DNA from: Ornithodoros turicata
Taxonomy: Eukaryota > Arthropoda > Arachnida > Ixodida > Argasidae
Direction of reading: 5' to 3'
Length of the DNA: 64,000 bases
Assembly (NCBI RefSeq): GCF_037126465.1
Contig: NC_088206.1
Coordinates: 26,600,790 to 26,664,789 of the forward strand
Shown in pieces: positions 1 through 11,205 of this stretch. A program made the position numbers and the translations under genes. Below the pieces are notes generated by a model. It had not been told where the DNA came from, searched no databases, and saw only the letters and a list, made by a program, of their open reading frames with translations. The stretch's first letter is position 1; every line of letters begins with the position of its first letter.

Positions 1-2626
1 CACGCCTGAGGAACACTTGTGAGCGCCGTCGCATTTTCAAATGCAGTCACAACGGAGACAGGATTCGGTGTCCGTGCGACAAGCATTGCCCGCTTCGTTG
101 AAACCTTCGCACTTTAACCAACGAAAGGAGATCACCGTGAAATCGCGTGCACTCGTGTGAGCGTCGCTCACTTCTGGGAGTAGAGTGTGTGTGTGTTTTT
201 CGAGTTCGAACTTGGTCAACGAACGCAACGATTTGGACTCTGTAGGCACGGTGAATATTTGTGTCAGACTATTGAATCAGTACGACGTTTCAAATAAATG
301 TTTATTTTGTCAAAAATTTGCCTAGTTGTTCTGGAATACGGAATAACAAGCGTCGGGCATGAAAACCAGTAAAAGTAAAAGCCGATGGTAGCCAGTACCG
401 GGCCGAAAGGCGAGCCAAACTGAGAGACTCCTGATTGGCCGAAAGGTAGGCATCATAGTTCATTTTCATTGGTTGCATGTCCAGTGTTGCCTGAATTATC
501 TCAAACTATGGGCTCTATGGGGAGCTGTGGGAGCCTGGCTAGACATGCTGGTGGCGCGACACTGGTCACACCTCTTCTTCGATGCCTTCCCGCGAGCGTT
601 TCCTCGCTTTGCTGATTCTGGGATTCTTTTACAGGTAAGACACCTCCGTTTCATAAATTTTATTGCGATAACTATGCTAGCAGCACTACTACTGTAGTAG
701 CTACCTGTTACTTCCCCACGCTTCTAACGAGCATTTGGAAGGTGCAGGTGCGAATGGAAGTGTCATGGCGGTCGTGACAGAACGTCAACGAAAGTTATGT
801 GGTGATGCTTGAGAAGTTGAGTAGTGAAGGTATTCGAGAGATGCTAATGTGTTATCAGCTGTATCCGGTTATTAGCTCTGTTAGAATTGCCTATAAACGT
901 GGACTTCACGAGCGCTAACGTTTGTGTATGGCGCAGGATGTTGTTGTCTTTCGGGGGCTCGTTTCGACCGTGGTTTGAGTAACCATTCTCTGTCTCAGCT
1001 GGCAGCAGTGGGTATGGACGTCACCAACGAAGACTTCGCTGGTGTTTAAAGTGCCGCCTGGAGGAAATGTGTGTGCGTTTCATACCGAAGACTGACAGAT
1101 ATTAGCCGGTACATGGCACAAGTGTTACCCGGAACATGCGTCCAATGCTAACACTCACCTGTCGACCATGACCGCATTCAGTAAGATATCTCTTTGATCT
1201 CTCCTCCTACATACTTGGTACTGCTGTGGTATCAATGTACCATTTTTCTCTCTTCGCTGCCTCACCTATCATCGTTTTAGTATAAGCAATAGTTCGTACC
1301 CTTTCACTGTTGTCGATAGTGACTTTTATTACACCTAACGTTGTTCCTACCCACTTTGTAATGCGTCTTTGTCGTCGTTTACTTTGTCACAGTTACGCCT
1401 TGAGGCAGAATTCCGATTCGAGGCCAGGATGGGAAGCATGGAGATGTAGCGCGGAGAGGCCGACAACGGCAAGCCCTATCGCCATCACCACCACCACCAC
1501 CACCGTAGCGCGGAGATGTAGCATGGAGAGGAAGCGCTGGTGACAACTGCCATATCAACAGCCCCCACAAAGAGATGTAGAGCCGCTGAAATATGGTGAT
1601 CATATGAGCAACAAACAGGCCCAGCCAAACTTGTTTCGTAGCGAGTTTCAAGCTTGCAAATAGTTTCGCAGCGGCGTCGAGCCGCGCCGTTTTGTGCAAT
1701 CGGTGATATTTTGACTATGTGTGGTTCTTAATCATTTTTATTTTCTCTGAGTCATTTCTCTGTGAACAGGGTATTTTGCATAGTTTGCAAGTCAATTCAA
1801 TGTTCACTGTATCACTGCCACAAAATTTCACAACTTTGCCGAAATAAAGTCTTCAATCCTCTTTGAAACAAATTCTGTTGACAGCAGGCCTGCCTGCCCA
1901 GCCTGCGGCGGGGGAGAGGGGAAGCAGTAGCACGCGGGGAGGGGGAAACGACCGGGAAAGGAGGAAACTGTGAAGCATAAAACAGACGCCACTTTTGTGG
2001 CTTCTACGAGGGAAATCACGTGATGCGACGTCATTCCCCGCGCTTTCGCGTGGTCTCTACGTAGAAACCCCAAAATTACCGTTTTTCGGGTGTCTGCAGA
2101 AGAAGACACGATAGAAGATCCATTTCTAAGAGTGTAGGCGGTCTTGCAGGACTTCGCAGCGACAGTTCTGGCAACATACTCTGTCAAAGACAAACACCAC
2201 GTTCTTCTTGGTTCGTTCGGCGTGTCACTAGTTGGAAACTGACGAGCTCCTGAGTTTTTGGAAGTTGAGCAGAGAACAGCAGCTACCATGGCTGTCTAGC
2301 ATGAGCACCCCTAGTGAGCTCGTAGTTGAAACCCTAGTTGCGGTGATATTCGTGTAAGCCAAGCGCGCGAGCCTTGGACAAGTTACCTTTTTCTACAATA
2401 ACTTCTGTGCTTTGTGAGAAATTCCTTGGAGGACCAGTGGAATATGTGTATTGTCATCAAGCAAGAGAACTACCTATGGAGGTAGCCCTTTTACACAGAC
2501 TCTATCTTACATACCAGATAACAACGCTCCAAAGGGAGAGTGCTTTTTGTACGTGCCATACCATACGAAGAATCCTGAAACTCCGGAAGAGTCGCTACGG
2601 GAGGCAGTACAGTCCCAGTGGGCTTA
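1..2626. other. No supported gene; 5' flank
   Basis: I find no convincing gene in this stretch. The longest open frame (1828-2289, minus, 153 codons) has no recognisable domain and low-complexity composition. A short CCA/ACC run lies near 1484-1506. A good splice donor lies at 634/635 and is listed separately. The interval could contain upstream untranslated exons of the gene further right, but nothing shows this. Confidence 0.5.
473..634 (+). other. Candidate exon ending in a strong splice donor
   Basis: An open stretch ends at a near-perfect donor (ACAG followed by GTAAGA at 635). The translated segment resembles no protein I recognise. Two ATTGG (CCAAT-type) motifs lie just upstream, near 433 and 468. 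Because the first coding exon of the neuroglian-like gene carries an acceptor only two bases before its ATG, that gene must have an upstream non-coding exon, and this is one candidate. The link is inference only. Confidence 0.18.
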
Positions 2627-4086
2627 CTAGAACTTGATATGCCACTCACCTTGATCATGATCAAGGAGCCGAGTCGCTGTAAGCCAGCGGCGAGAGCACT
2701 CCACAGACCCGAACAATGACTGCTCACTGATGACATGTGCACGCCGCCCGGCTCTCACTGCCTGGAAAATAGCCATGCTCCCAACATCTGGGCCACCGAA
2801 GGCCAGCCGACACCAGCTAATCCAAATTTGGAAGTTGATTTCCGAGATCAGCAATGATAACTGCCTCCGCTCTGCGCGCACGACCGGCAACGGCTCCAGG
2901 TACGTTACGGTGGCCCAATCCACTGCTGGGAGCCCAAATATTTGCGCCACCCTACTCCACAGTAAAAGCGGAATATGGCATCGCAAGGAACAATGTTCTG
3001 CAGTCTCAGACATGCCACAAGACGGACAACTGTCCGTGCGACATATCCGAAAACGGTGCAAATGTTCACGCAGTGGAGGGACACCATAGGCCAGCTTCCA
3101 CTGGAGACTAGCGCGCCGTGCATCAAGCCAGCCTGCAGTGATACGCCGCCAGTCGAATATCGTTGGCGCTGCTGGCCTTGCGGGACCCGGTCGCATTTGC
3201 CTGAAGGCGGCGTAGAAATCCCAGACGCTCCACAAGGAAATGTCTTCACCTGGGCATTGGACACGCAAGCGCCGCACAACAGCAACACAAGGACTAAAAT
3301 AAGCAGGGAGTATTTCCGTCCTGGGACGAAGCTCGGGACTCTCTAGGAACCACCTGGCGGCGTATCCTAGAAAATACTGTACTAACCCGCAGGCCGCGTG
3401 CTCCGACGCACGGAGCGCCCCAAAGGCAATTCGCGATTGAAGCGCCAAGCACTTTTGTGGCATAGCTGGTACTCCCAACCACCCAGATCACGGCTCCCGT
3501 GTACTTGAGACCTACAGACCCATTCAACGGATCTGCCCCAAAGAAAGCGGAACGCGTGTCGTGTGATAGCACCTTGTATTACCGCTGGTCGGGATGAAAC
3601 AACCGCTAAAAACCGCAAGCGACTGTAATACCATGCTGCTAGCAGTTGGGCAGATCAACTAATTTAAGCTCCCGCAGCACAGCACTACAGCGGCTGAATA
3701 CTCGAGGCCAGTTGACAGCTGAGACCCCTGCACTCTACTCCTAGGGTTTTAACTTGAGGTTTTACAGGAACTTGAAACGGTGCAGCACAGGCTGGCTCAG
3801 CATTTACAAAGGGAGCGACACTTTTGGATCTGTTCAATCTTGCCCTAGAAACTGTACCGTAGTCTTCAAATGCTTTCAACACTGGCTCTAGGGAACTCTC
3901 GCGCTGTAGTATGCGTACGCAAACACAGGCGGTGGACATCTATTAGGTAGCCTTAGGATAACTGAGAATGAACACAGTCTCCCGAGGAGAGGGTTGATGG
4001 CAATGGCATACAAGGCAGGGGAGAGAGGGCATCCTTGTCGGACACCACACGTAACGTCAAACGGAGACGATAGACCACCAGCTACG
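2627..4086 (-). pseudogene. LINE ORF2 fragment: reverse transcriptase thumb and C-terminal zinc segment
   Basis: This is the downstream half of the same LINE. Next to the copia insertion is the VRQGCPLSPALY motif (near 4000-4050). Beyond it the expected YADD reads YAYY (near 3910). The frames at 3685-3939 and 3382-3618 hold the thumb, including FLWGRSVEWV, and the long frame 2627-3478 ends with a C-terminal zinc segment, CPSCGMSETAEHCSLRC. The family is known to use this tail in RNA binding. At least three frameshifts separate the pieces. Confidence 0.75.
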
Positions 4087-4091
4087 GAAAC

Positions 4092-4225
4092 TATTGGATC
4101 TGCAATGGCAGACGGCCGAACAGTGCGGGTGCAACAGGTTTACTGAGAAAGAGAAAACGTGGGCGGGTGCGCATGCATAGATGCGCACGTACCAAAATGA
4201 TGTCGTTGTCGTTTGTTCCCCAACA
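4092..4225 (-). repeat. Copia 3' LTR
   Basis: This 134-base copy lies at the downstream end of the minus-strand element. It matches 6277-6411 apart from about four substitutions and one indel. It begins TATTGGATCTGC and ends CCCAACA on the plus strand, where the partner ends CCCAATA. An LTR this short is at the low end for copia elements. Confidence 0.88.
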
Positions 4226-4246
4226 CCCCCCCCCCCCCCCCCTCAA
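4226..4246 (-). other. Copia polypurine tract
   Basis: A run of 17 C on the plus strand (4226-4242) is a G tract preceded by GA on the minus strand. It lies immediately upstream of the 3' LTR, the expected place for the plus-strand DNA primer. Confidence 0.75.
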
Positions 4247-4249
4247 CGA

Positions 4250-5761
4250 CTAGCCATCAACGAGGCCTAAACGGCCCCTGAGGTTCTGCAGTCTTGCTTG
4301 CGACAGTGGCTTCGTAAAAATGTCTGCGACCATCTCGCTAGTTTGGCAGTACTGGAGGTCGATGACTCTGTGGTGAACTAGGTCGCGCAGATGATGATGA
4401 CGAACGTCGATGTGCTTCGTCTTCGCGCTAATGCCCTCGTTAACCGACAGCTTGGTGCAACCCTGGTTGTCTTCGAGCAAACACGTCGGCTCGTCCATGC
4501 TGCGGCCGAAGTCGGTGAGCAACTGTCGCAGTCATAGCACTTCATGTGAGGCATGCGCCGCTGAGACGTATTCAGCCTCTGTCGATGAAAGCGCCACGGA
4601 CGTCTGCTTCCTGCTGGACCACGAAACAGGGCTTCCTCCTAGACTAATGAAGTAGCCGCTTGTTGATCTACGGTCCCTGATGTCACCTGCCCAGTCTGCG
4701 TCTGCGTAGCATAGCAACCAGGCACCTCGCTCCCCAGACAGTTGCAGCTTGTATTTCAACGTGTACTTCAGGTACCGAAATACCTTCTTAACGGCGGTCC
4801 AGTCGCCCTGGCGGGGCTTGCTGACACGTCGGCACAGGTACCCCATTGCACACGCTATGTCCGGGCGCGTTGTCGTGCTCAGGTACAAAAGCTCTCCAAC
4901 TGCTTGACGATAGATCTCGTTGCTCTGCAGTACGTCGTCCCCAGTGAGTTTCGGATAGTCCGCGTCCATAGGGATGGCACTGCCTTTAGCATCTCAAAGC
5001 TTGTACTTCTCCAGTAGGCTCCGTTGTGAAGAAGAAAGCGATTATCCTCGCTTCTCTCAATCTCAATTCCAAGGTAGTGACTGATGTGACCAAGGTCTTC
5101 GAGCTCAAAATGCTTGTTAAGGTCCTTCCAAACTGCATGAATGGTTGAGTCATTTGGGTGGCATGTCAGTATGTCGTCCACGTACAAGAGAATATACATC
5201 ACCCCACCATCTACAGTTCGGGAATAGAGGCAGGGGTCGGCATCAGCACGCCTGAAGCCTTCTTCGAGTAGTACCTTGTTTGCCTTCACGTTCCAGGCCC
5301 TCGCGGCCTGTTTAAGCCCGTATAATTACTTTTTCAACTTGCAAACGAGATGCTCTTCCCCTTCCTGAACAAATCCCTCCAGGCTGCTTCATATATATAT
5401 TCTCTTCGATATCACCATTCAAGAAAGCAGTTTTAACGTCGAAGTGTCGGAGCTTTAGCTTTTCTATCGCAGCGATGGTTAGGAGTACACGTAAGGTTGT
5501 TAGTTTTGCGACAGGGACGAACGTTGCGTCATAGTCTTCGCCGTACTTGTGTGAAAAACCTTGTGCGACCAACCTCGCTTTGTAGCGTTCAACGTTCCCC
5601 TGTTTATCTCGCTTCATTTTGAATATCCACTTGCAGCCAAATGGATGTTTTCCCTGCGGTAGCTGCACAAGATCCCAAGTGTTAAGCTGGTGTAGCGAGT
5701 CCATCTCTTCCCTCGCCGCTGTCATCCACTTCGCTTTCTCAGAGGGAGATAGCTTCTGCAT
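4250..5761 (-). pseudogene. Copia pol remnant: reverse transcriptase and RNase H
   Basis: Four adjoining minus-strand frames (5761-5312, 5289-4879, 4969-4532, 4522-4250) cover copia RT and RNase H in order. Landmarks include HFDVKTAFLNGD (motif A), LLYVDDIL (motif C, both aspartates kept), RPDIACAMGYL, the RNase H motifs CYADADWAGD and SSTEAEYVS, and the tail KTKHIDVRHHHLRD with ADIFTKPL. Frameshifts near 5300, 4970 and 4525 break it. No integrase core or zinc-binding N-terminus is seen upstream, where gag abuts directly. Confidence 0.85.
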
Positions 5762-5814
5762 TTCCTTCCAACTGACTGGATCAGGGGCTGTCGTAGTCTG
5801 CGCGGTAGTGTACG

Positions 5815-6150
5815 CTAACTGTCCATCTTCGATTGGTATAACCTCCTCATAAGGTAGAACTTATTGCTCAGGTTAGCCCTCTCATGTACCTTGCGAAGTT
5901 CCTCCCATATCATCTTGGACGACGAGCATTTGCAGACGTGTATTATTTGACGGTCGTCAATGCTTAAGCAAATGGTGCTCTGCGCCTTCCGGTCGCCGGC
6001 AATCCAGGCAACTGTTGGTCTCTCCGGGGCTTCATCTTCTACGAAAGTCCAAGTTTCCTCCCTTATTAGCAGCATCTTCATCCTGAATTTCCACGCCTGG
6101 TAATTACCGTCCGTCAGCTTCGGGACCGAAAACTTGCTTGCTTCTCCCAT
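5815..6150 (-). pseudogene. Copia gag N-terminal fragment
   Basis: The frame starts at an ATG at 6150 (MGEASKFSVPKLTDGNYQAW), the usual beginning of copia-type gag, and runs about 112 codons to a stop at the deletion junction near 5815. Downstream pol resumes in another frame (near QLAYTTAQTTT), so the internal deletion also changed frame. The longer frame reaching 6432 merely reads back through the LTR. The expected Cys/His zinc knuckle is missing. Confidence 0.75.
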
Positions 6151-6261
6151 CTCCTTGCTGTCCCGAAACCAATTCGAGCATTGTGTAGAGCCGAAGCTAG
6201 TTCCAGCGGTTGACCCTGTAGCAGCTTCCCTCCTGTGCAGCGCAGATGTCAGTTCCGTGAC

Positions 6262-6276
6262 TCTGGGCCCATAGCC
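6262..6276 (-). other. Copia primer-binding site, half-tRNA initiator Met type
   Basis: On the minus strand the bases directly after the 5' LTR read GGCTATGGGCCCAG. This is complementary to the anticodon-arm segment CTGGGCCCATA of arthropod initiator methionine tRNA. Drosophila copia is known to be primed by a half-molecule of this tRNA ending in the anticodon loop. The match and the direct adjacency to the LTR make this assignment good. Confidence 0.7.
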
Positions 6277-6411
6277 TATTGGATCTGCAATGACAGACGG
6301 CCCGAACAATGCGGGTGCAACAGGTTTACTGAGAAAGAGAAAACGTGGGTGGGTGCGCATGCATAGATGCGCACGTACCAAAATGATGTCGTTGTCGTTT
6401 GTTCCCCAATA
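6277..6411 (-). repeat. Copia 5' LTR
   Basis: This 135-base LTR lies at the upstream end of the minus-strand element. It starts TATTGG and ends CCAATA on the plus strand, an inverted six-base terminus. It is followed at once by the target duplication GAAAC and then by LINE sequence. Confidence 0.88.
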
Positions 6412-6416
6412 GAAAC

Positions 6417-7596
6417 GACACTTTTTGCGCATTTGTGTAGCACCTCAACAAAGTGCACCTTACCATCTGCGAAACCATATGCCCTCAGTCTTGAAAATAG
6501 GCACATGTGCCGCACACGATCGAATGCCTTCGACTGATCGAAGGAAGCCACGACTGCTGCTGTGCGTGAAGACATAATGCAATGGATGGCATCACGTAGC
6601 GCTATCCTGTGGAGGTCTGACGACCTGCCAGGGACAGAACACGCCTGGCACGGGCGTAGCACATTTTGTAAGTGCGCCGAAACACGCAAAAGAAGTGTCT
6701 TGGCTAGGATTTTGTGGTCGCATGCCAATAGAGTGATAGGCCGGTATGCATCCGGATCTCGTTTTCTGGACGGGTCCTTGCACAAGAGGACAACAACTCC
6801 ATTCTGCATGCTAGAACATAGCATCCCTCGGGACAAGCATAGATTAAATACCCGAGTCAAGGAGTTACCAATTACTCTCCAGAAACGTCTGTAGAACTCA
6901 ACTGGGAGGCCATCAACGCCAGGACACTTTCCGTTCGGCATTCAGGAGACAGCTGCTAGAATCTCTTGTGGCGTGAGCGACCCCGAGCCTACATGCTCTA
7001 TTTTTTTCCTCCGGCAGTGGGCACTGTCGGCTGATAACGGGCTCGTCGGGTGATGACCCCTCGTAAAGGGCCGCGCAATGCTCACGCACTGCTTGAATGT
7101 CATCAGGTTCGGTTAGAAGTGAGCCGGTAGCTGACCGGAGCTCGGCTATACTCGAGCCCGGATTTCCTGCCACATAGCGCCACAATAGCATGCGGGAGCA
7201 ATAAGCTTCCCTTCACCAGCACTCGACGTTTCTTTGCGCTACGAACTTGCGCCAAGAGTGCATTCGAAGAGACGCAAGGCGTCTTTGCACATCCTCTATT
7301 TCAGAGGCAGTATCATGGCTGCAAGAGTCAGGGCGGCGATGAATAGCTAATACCTGCATGAGTGCATCTCTGCACTGCCGATGTTTACGCGCATGCTGTC
7401 TCCCCGAAGACCGAAGGCGGTGTGCTGCTCCTTGCTTCAAAGCCTCCCAGTGATCTGGCCCAAAATCGGGTGCGGAACACTGTTCCGATAGCCAATCTTG
7501 CATATCACTTTTAATTTCGGGATCCCCGAGCAAGGACACGTTCAGTCGCCAAAAACAGCAACCAGTGGAATATGTCTTTCCCTTCACTGGCCTCAT
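6417..7596 (-). pseudogene. LINE ORF2 fragment: linker and reverse transcriptase fingers/palm
   Basis: Three minus-strand frames cover the region between endonuclease and reverse transcriptase (7596-7213 and 7191-6913), then the first half of the RT (6941-6417). Visible landmarks are FWRLNVSLLGDPEI in the linker, PGVDGLPVEFYRRFW at the RT start, YRPITLL, and motif A as FDQSKAFDRV with its aspartate retained. The RT would have copied LINE RNA at the nick. Frame changes near 6915 and 7200 show it is a pseudogene. The right LTR of the copia element cuts it at 6411. Confidence 0.75.
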
Positions 7597-7599
7597 TCG

Positions 7600-8685
7600 T
7601 TTGCACCTTAGGAGTTATTTCCCATTTACTCGTCTTCTATTGTTTGATCTGGAAAGGGGATGGTGTCCCATGAGCCCTGATCGACAGTGATGGGAATTCC
7701 CAAAAGGCTGGACATGTGCCTGGGGGGCCTCTGAAAACCGTTATCTCAGGGTGGCTTGTCCTAGTCAATCTGTATGCCAACTAAAGCGTACTGTTTCGAT
7801 AAACAGTGAAAATGAACTGCAATTTATTTTTAGTTTTGCATAATTATAACACAATTCCTAACAGCAAAGGTCCATGAGGTTGTTCCATGCGTGTTGGCCG
7901 CCAGCGAGTGTAAGGCCGTGTGTCCTCAGCGGTTAAAAAAAAAAGATTAGATGTTGTTACTCGCCACAAACTAAAGCTTCAGAACTTCACAACGCTTGAT
8001 AACACACTTATTCGCCGATTTGTTTATCACGATGGATAGAGATTCTGGTCTAATGCAGTGATAGTGCTCTAGATTGTTAGATATTGTTATATAGTGCTCG
8101 CGGGCTGTCGTCGACTTTTGTTATTTTGTCTGTTCGTGCCACTGCCGCTGCTTGCGAAATCAGTAATACTCTGCTAATGACTCGGCCACTCTGCCGCCGG
8201 TCACACCGGCATCGTCGCACAAACTGTAGGTGCTCAGAGTGCGCGTTGCCAGCTTGGCGCTTGGTCTTGTGCTGCTTCGTGCCGCGCATGGTGCCGCGGC
8301 TGACAACACTGTTAAAAGACCATCATGGCGGATTTACTGTTTCCGTGTCTGTTTTGTAACGACCGTAACTGCTTTACAAAGTATATTTTATGAGTACGCT
8401 TGGCTGGGATAGCTGGACTCTGCTGAACTTACGTCTATGGGAGCTATGAGCAGTGAAGCTCTCTTCGTGGCTTTTCTAAGTTTGCTAAACCCTAGGTAGC
8501 ATTGATATAGCATCGTTGGGTGGAGATCGATTATCCGGTATGGATTCTATGAAAAGCCCTAGTTGGTAAGACGCTTTCACCCCATATCTCGGTATAGAGG
8601 GTGAACACGTATAGCAAAAGGTGTCATTTCAGGCGCACGAAACGACAAGCAAAAGAAGACAACGTGTGGGACTGTAGTGTCTGCA
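7600..8685. other. No supported gene
   Basis: Between the LINE and the next gypsy fragment I see no exon, RNA gene or terminal repeat that I can support. Short open frames at 8077-8412 on both strands overlap each other and resemble nothing. A run of ten A lies near 7936-7945. Confidence 0.5.
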
Positions 8686-8689
8686 CCTA

Positions 8690-9027
8690 TCGTAACACCG
8701 CAGAGGAGTCCCAACACCGCAAGTCAGAGGACAGTGGTAAGTCTGTATTGTGAACCTCGTGCCCCAAACATAGCACGCCAATTTCTGTCCGGCCCACACA
8801 AGACATGCACATTATTTCTCTGACGCGCAGTAAGCCTGCTTCCGCGATGTCAACTTTCGACGTAAATATAGCATGGGGTGCTCTTTTCCGTTGCCATCTC
8901 TTTGACACAAAATCGCTCCCATTCCCCTGTCACTAGCATCACACTGTATAATGAAAGGCCGGCTGTAGTCTGATGCCCGTAATAGTGGCTTAGAAGTTAG
9001 TATTTCTTTCAATTTCTTAAAGGACTT
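8690..9027 (-). pseudogene. Gypsy RNase H fragment
   Basis: The minus frame contains SKPLLRASDYSRPFIIQCDA followed by DRGMGAILCQ and EHPMLYLRRKLT, the first part of a gypsy RNase H domain with its first aspartate in QCDAS. Near 8820 the frame shifts and similarity continues through a segment resembling the conserved TDHCPL region, then fades near 8690. It is part of the dissected element running to 15840. Confidence 0.75.
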
Positions 9028-9164
9028 AGGTGAAAAATGTCTGCAATTCCAAATGGTTTATGAAAGAATTTCCACTTTAAACCATTTACGTACAAAGTGG
9101 TTCAAAGTGGTTTCAGGTGGAAATTGTTTCATAAACCATTTGTAACTGCAAACGTTTTTCACCT
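9028..9164. mobile_element. Hairpin MITE inside gypsy
   Basis: Sequence starting AGGTGAAAAATGTCTGCA is repeated in inverted form at the other end (TGCAAACGTTTTTCACCT), and most of the 137 bases can fold back, including AAATGGTTTATGAAA with TTTCATAAACCATTT. It interrupts the gypsy frame. It has no coding capacity, and no clear target duplication can be assigned. Confidence 0.7.
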
Positions 9165-9260
9165 GAGGATCTCTCTTTCTGGTCATCCCAAACGATCTGA
9201 TCAGGCTGGGTCTTCCTTAAGCCGGCAGTGAGCGGACTCGCAATCTCAGAATATTTTGCA
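9165..9260 (-). pseudogene. Gypsy RT connection fragment
   Basis: Read on the minus strand this gives KYSEIASPLTAGLRK and then IVWDDQKE, the connection between gypsy RT and RNase H. It lies between the mariner-like unit and the hairpin MITE and continues the frame of the RT fragment on the far side of the 4 kb insertion. Confidence 0.7.
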
Positions 9261-9262
9261 TA

Positions 9263-10287
9263 GGGTGTCCGGCGAGAAAGTGTAAAAAAATCACTAAAAA
9301 TAGGGGTGATAAAAGCATGGGACTTGCTTTATGAGACTCCTGAAGGATTTTGCCACCTACTGTAATGATTTTCGTTAGTGTCATTAATTAATTAGTGCAA
9401 TTTCGCTAATTTCTGAAAAATGCCAAGGGAACGTCACGTTTTTCTGTCGGAATTGGAAAGGCCATGTTTGGAATAGCGTATCGCAGTCAAAATTAGTTGA
9501 TTTTGCGCAACGTTTTTCGGATAAAAATTGCTACCCAAAAAGCACCCGTAATCCCATCGCAAGTTGAGCGCTCTTGCGGCATTCGCTTCGCCGCGGATAC
9601 AAGCTCCGCCGAAGGGCCTTCCCTCTGCGAAGAAAGCAGGAAGAAGGAAGCAAACAAAACCGGTAAAGAGGAAGAGTGAAGAAGACCGCAATCCTATTAT
9701 CAATCACCGATAAACGGAGTCACACGGTTAGATTGCGCTTTGCACACAACCACATTTTTGTGCCCTTTTATTCTCAATGAAAACAAAAATTAAAAAAGGT
9801 GCGCGAAGTGCCTGCCGTCTTCGCCGATACACAACTGGTATCTGTAAAATACATTTCTTGCAGCATTCTTTAGCTCTTGTGGTGGGATGGTACGGCAGAA
9901 GGCGGTTATTTTTTGCTGCAATTCTTCTGGCGCTGTGGACTCCGTTTGGTACACGGCGTCCTTGATTCTGCCCCACAAGTAGAAGTCCAGTGATGTCAGA
10001 TCTGAGGACCTCGGTGGCCAGGGAGCCGGCCCATGACGGCCAATCCACTTATCCCCGAAGAGATTGTCCAAAAATATTTTGGCGCTGCCAGATGAGTGGG
10101 GTGGGGCGCCATCATTTTGGAACCACATCGTGGCGCGTTTGCTTAAGGGCAACTCTTCTACGAAGTCGAAGACTGTCTTCATGAGTATTTCGTGCACATA
10201 ACGCTGCGCTGTCAGGCCACCGCTGTAGTACACTGGACCCAGTATGGACCCATTAAATATCCCAATCCAAACACTAAAGGACCATTT
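9263..10287 (-). repeat. Left arm of the mariner-like inverted repeat
   Basis: This arm is the reverse complement of 12241-13285 with an estimated identity above 90 percent by eye. It carries the 3' end, untranslated region and the last part of the transposase gene. It stops abruptly at 10287, opposite AAATGGTCC at 12241. Confidence 0.8.
9790..10287 (-). pseudogene. 5'-truncated transposase copy (DDE domain, C-terminal half)
   Basis: The frame contains MWFQNDGAPPHSSG, WIGRHGP and WPPRSSDLTSLDFYLWG, the second and third parts of a mariner/IS630-superfamily DDE domain. The transposase cuts and joins transposon ends at TA. This copy keeps the aspartate in QNDGAPPH but lacks the N-terminus and the first catalytic aspartate. 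The usual SPDLTPLDF reads SSDLTSLDF. Confidence 0.8.
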
Positions 10288-11032
10288 ATTTCATTTTTAA
10301 AATAACAAATTAGAAAAGGTGGTCATACTAGAAGTGAACTGTTGCTTTCTGACTGTCATACAGGCTTTTGCAACATAAGGTGGCCTGAACTAAAGTAGTA
10401 CACCAGCCGGTGCTTCTTTTTCTAAATAATGAAGCAACTAATGAGTTGCGAAGCGACGAAAACAGTTGTTTGAAGCCCAATGCAGAAGGTGTGTCTGCTT
10501 TCCGATAACATTTTTAATGATATTCTAGAAGACATTTACCGGCATAAAATATTGCGCTCTGCAAGAAAAACTTAAATGTTCTTGTTGTTGTACATTTGTT
10601 GGCCAGCCGAGAGGAGAACGAGCAATTTCAAATTCATGAGCCAGCAGTGGTGCTTGTCGGTCCCTCTCCAAACTCCGCAGTGCAGCACATTCGAAAGACA
10701 AGTGCATTGGGGATAGTCGGTGGTGGTATTATCAAGAATACCTCAGTGTCCCTATTATCGTAGCTTGAGGTATGTTCCCAATAAAGCTGACACAGATAAG
10801 CCAGCCCAACCTTAGCCTGGCTGGTTTCCGTACATTGTGCTGGTTGGTAACTGTTTTCTTGCCTTCCCTTTCCCCGTCGGAACAATTACGTTTTCTAGGG
10901 AAGACAAGATAAAAAAGGTGCGGCAAATACATGTGTTTGGCGTACGGCTTCACATGTTGAAATCATTTCACGAGGAAAAAGGTACAACGGTTTCTGTCTG
11001 CTTTCTCCCTGGTTCCTCCGACAACAAACAAC
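10288..11032. other. Central spacer of the mariner-like dimer
   Basis: This stretch lies between the truncated left arm and the transposase start. It should hold the 5' untranslated region of the full-length copy, but no 5' terminal inverted repeat of the GGGTGTCC type is visible. Short open frames here have no recognisable similarity. Confidence 0.4.
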
Positions 11033-11205
11033 ATGAACATGATGTTGGCGCTCGGCGCCGCCAACATGGACTTTGACACGGCTGTAGTTCTTTATAATCA
11101 GCGCTATGATGGTGAACGTTGCCCAAACGCACGGATGATCCGCCGCCTGTACGAGCGGCTGAGTGAGACTGGCTCTTTCATGTCGCTCCACGGCAGCTGT
11201 CCTTA

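Larger units (their letters stand above)
4092..6411 (-). mobile_element. Ty1/copia retrotransposon, internally deleted
   Basis: Two nearly identical direct repeats (4092-4225 and 6277-6411) bound a minus-strand copia element of only 2.3 kb, about half the usual copia length. GAAAC at 4087-4091 and 6412-6416 is the five-base target-site duplication. The LTR ends are TATTGG and CCAATA rather than the usual TG and CA. The interior keeps a gag N-terminal region, the RT, and the RNase H. It has lost the gag zinc knuckle, protease and whole integrase, so it could only move with proteins from a complete relative. The LTRs differ at about five positions, so the insertion is fairly young. Confidence 0.9.
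2627..7596 (-). mobile_element. L1/Tx1-like LINE, split by a copia element
   Basis: A degenerate non-LTR retrotransposon lies on the minus strand. Its 5' part (6417-7596) and 3' part (2627-4086) are separated by the copia element at 4092-6411, and the five bases GAAAC are repeated on both sides of that insertion. The endonuclease domain is absent, so the copy is 5' truncated. Motifs such as PDAYRPITLL and FLWG, with a terminal Cys/His segment, place it nearer the L1/Tx1 branch than the I-clade LINEs elsewhere in the window. It is dead: frames are broken in several places and the catalytic YADD position reads YAYY. Confidence 0.8.

Noticed and set aside
1484..1506. Histidine-repeat protein from the CAC run at 1310-1543
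   Set aside because: It is a simple trinucleotide repeat in a short frame without other coding features.
1828..2289. 153-codon minus-strand gene
   Set aside because: No domain, no splice context and biased composition. It is probably a chance open frame.
2730..3346. Plus-strand frames opposite the LINE zinc segment
   Set aside because: They are antisense to LINE ORF2 and lack any domain.
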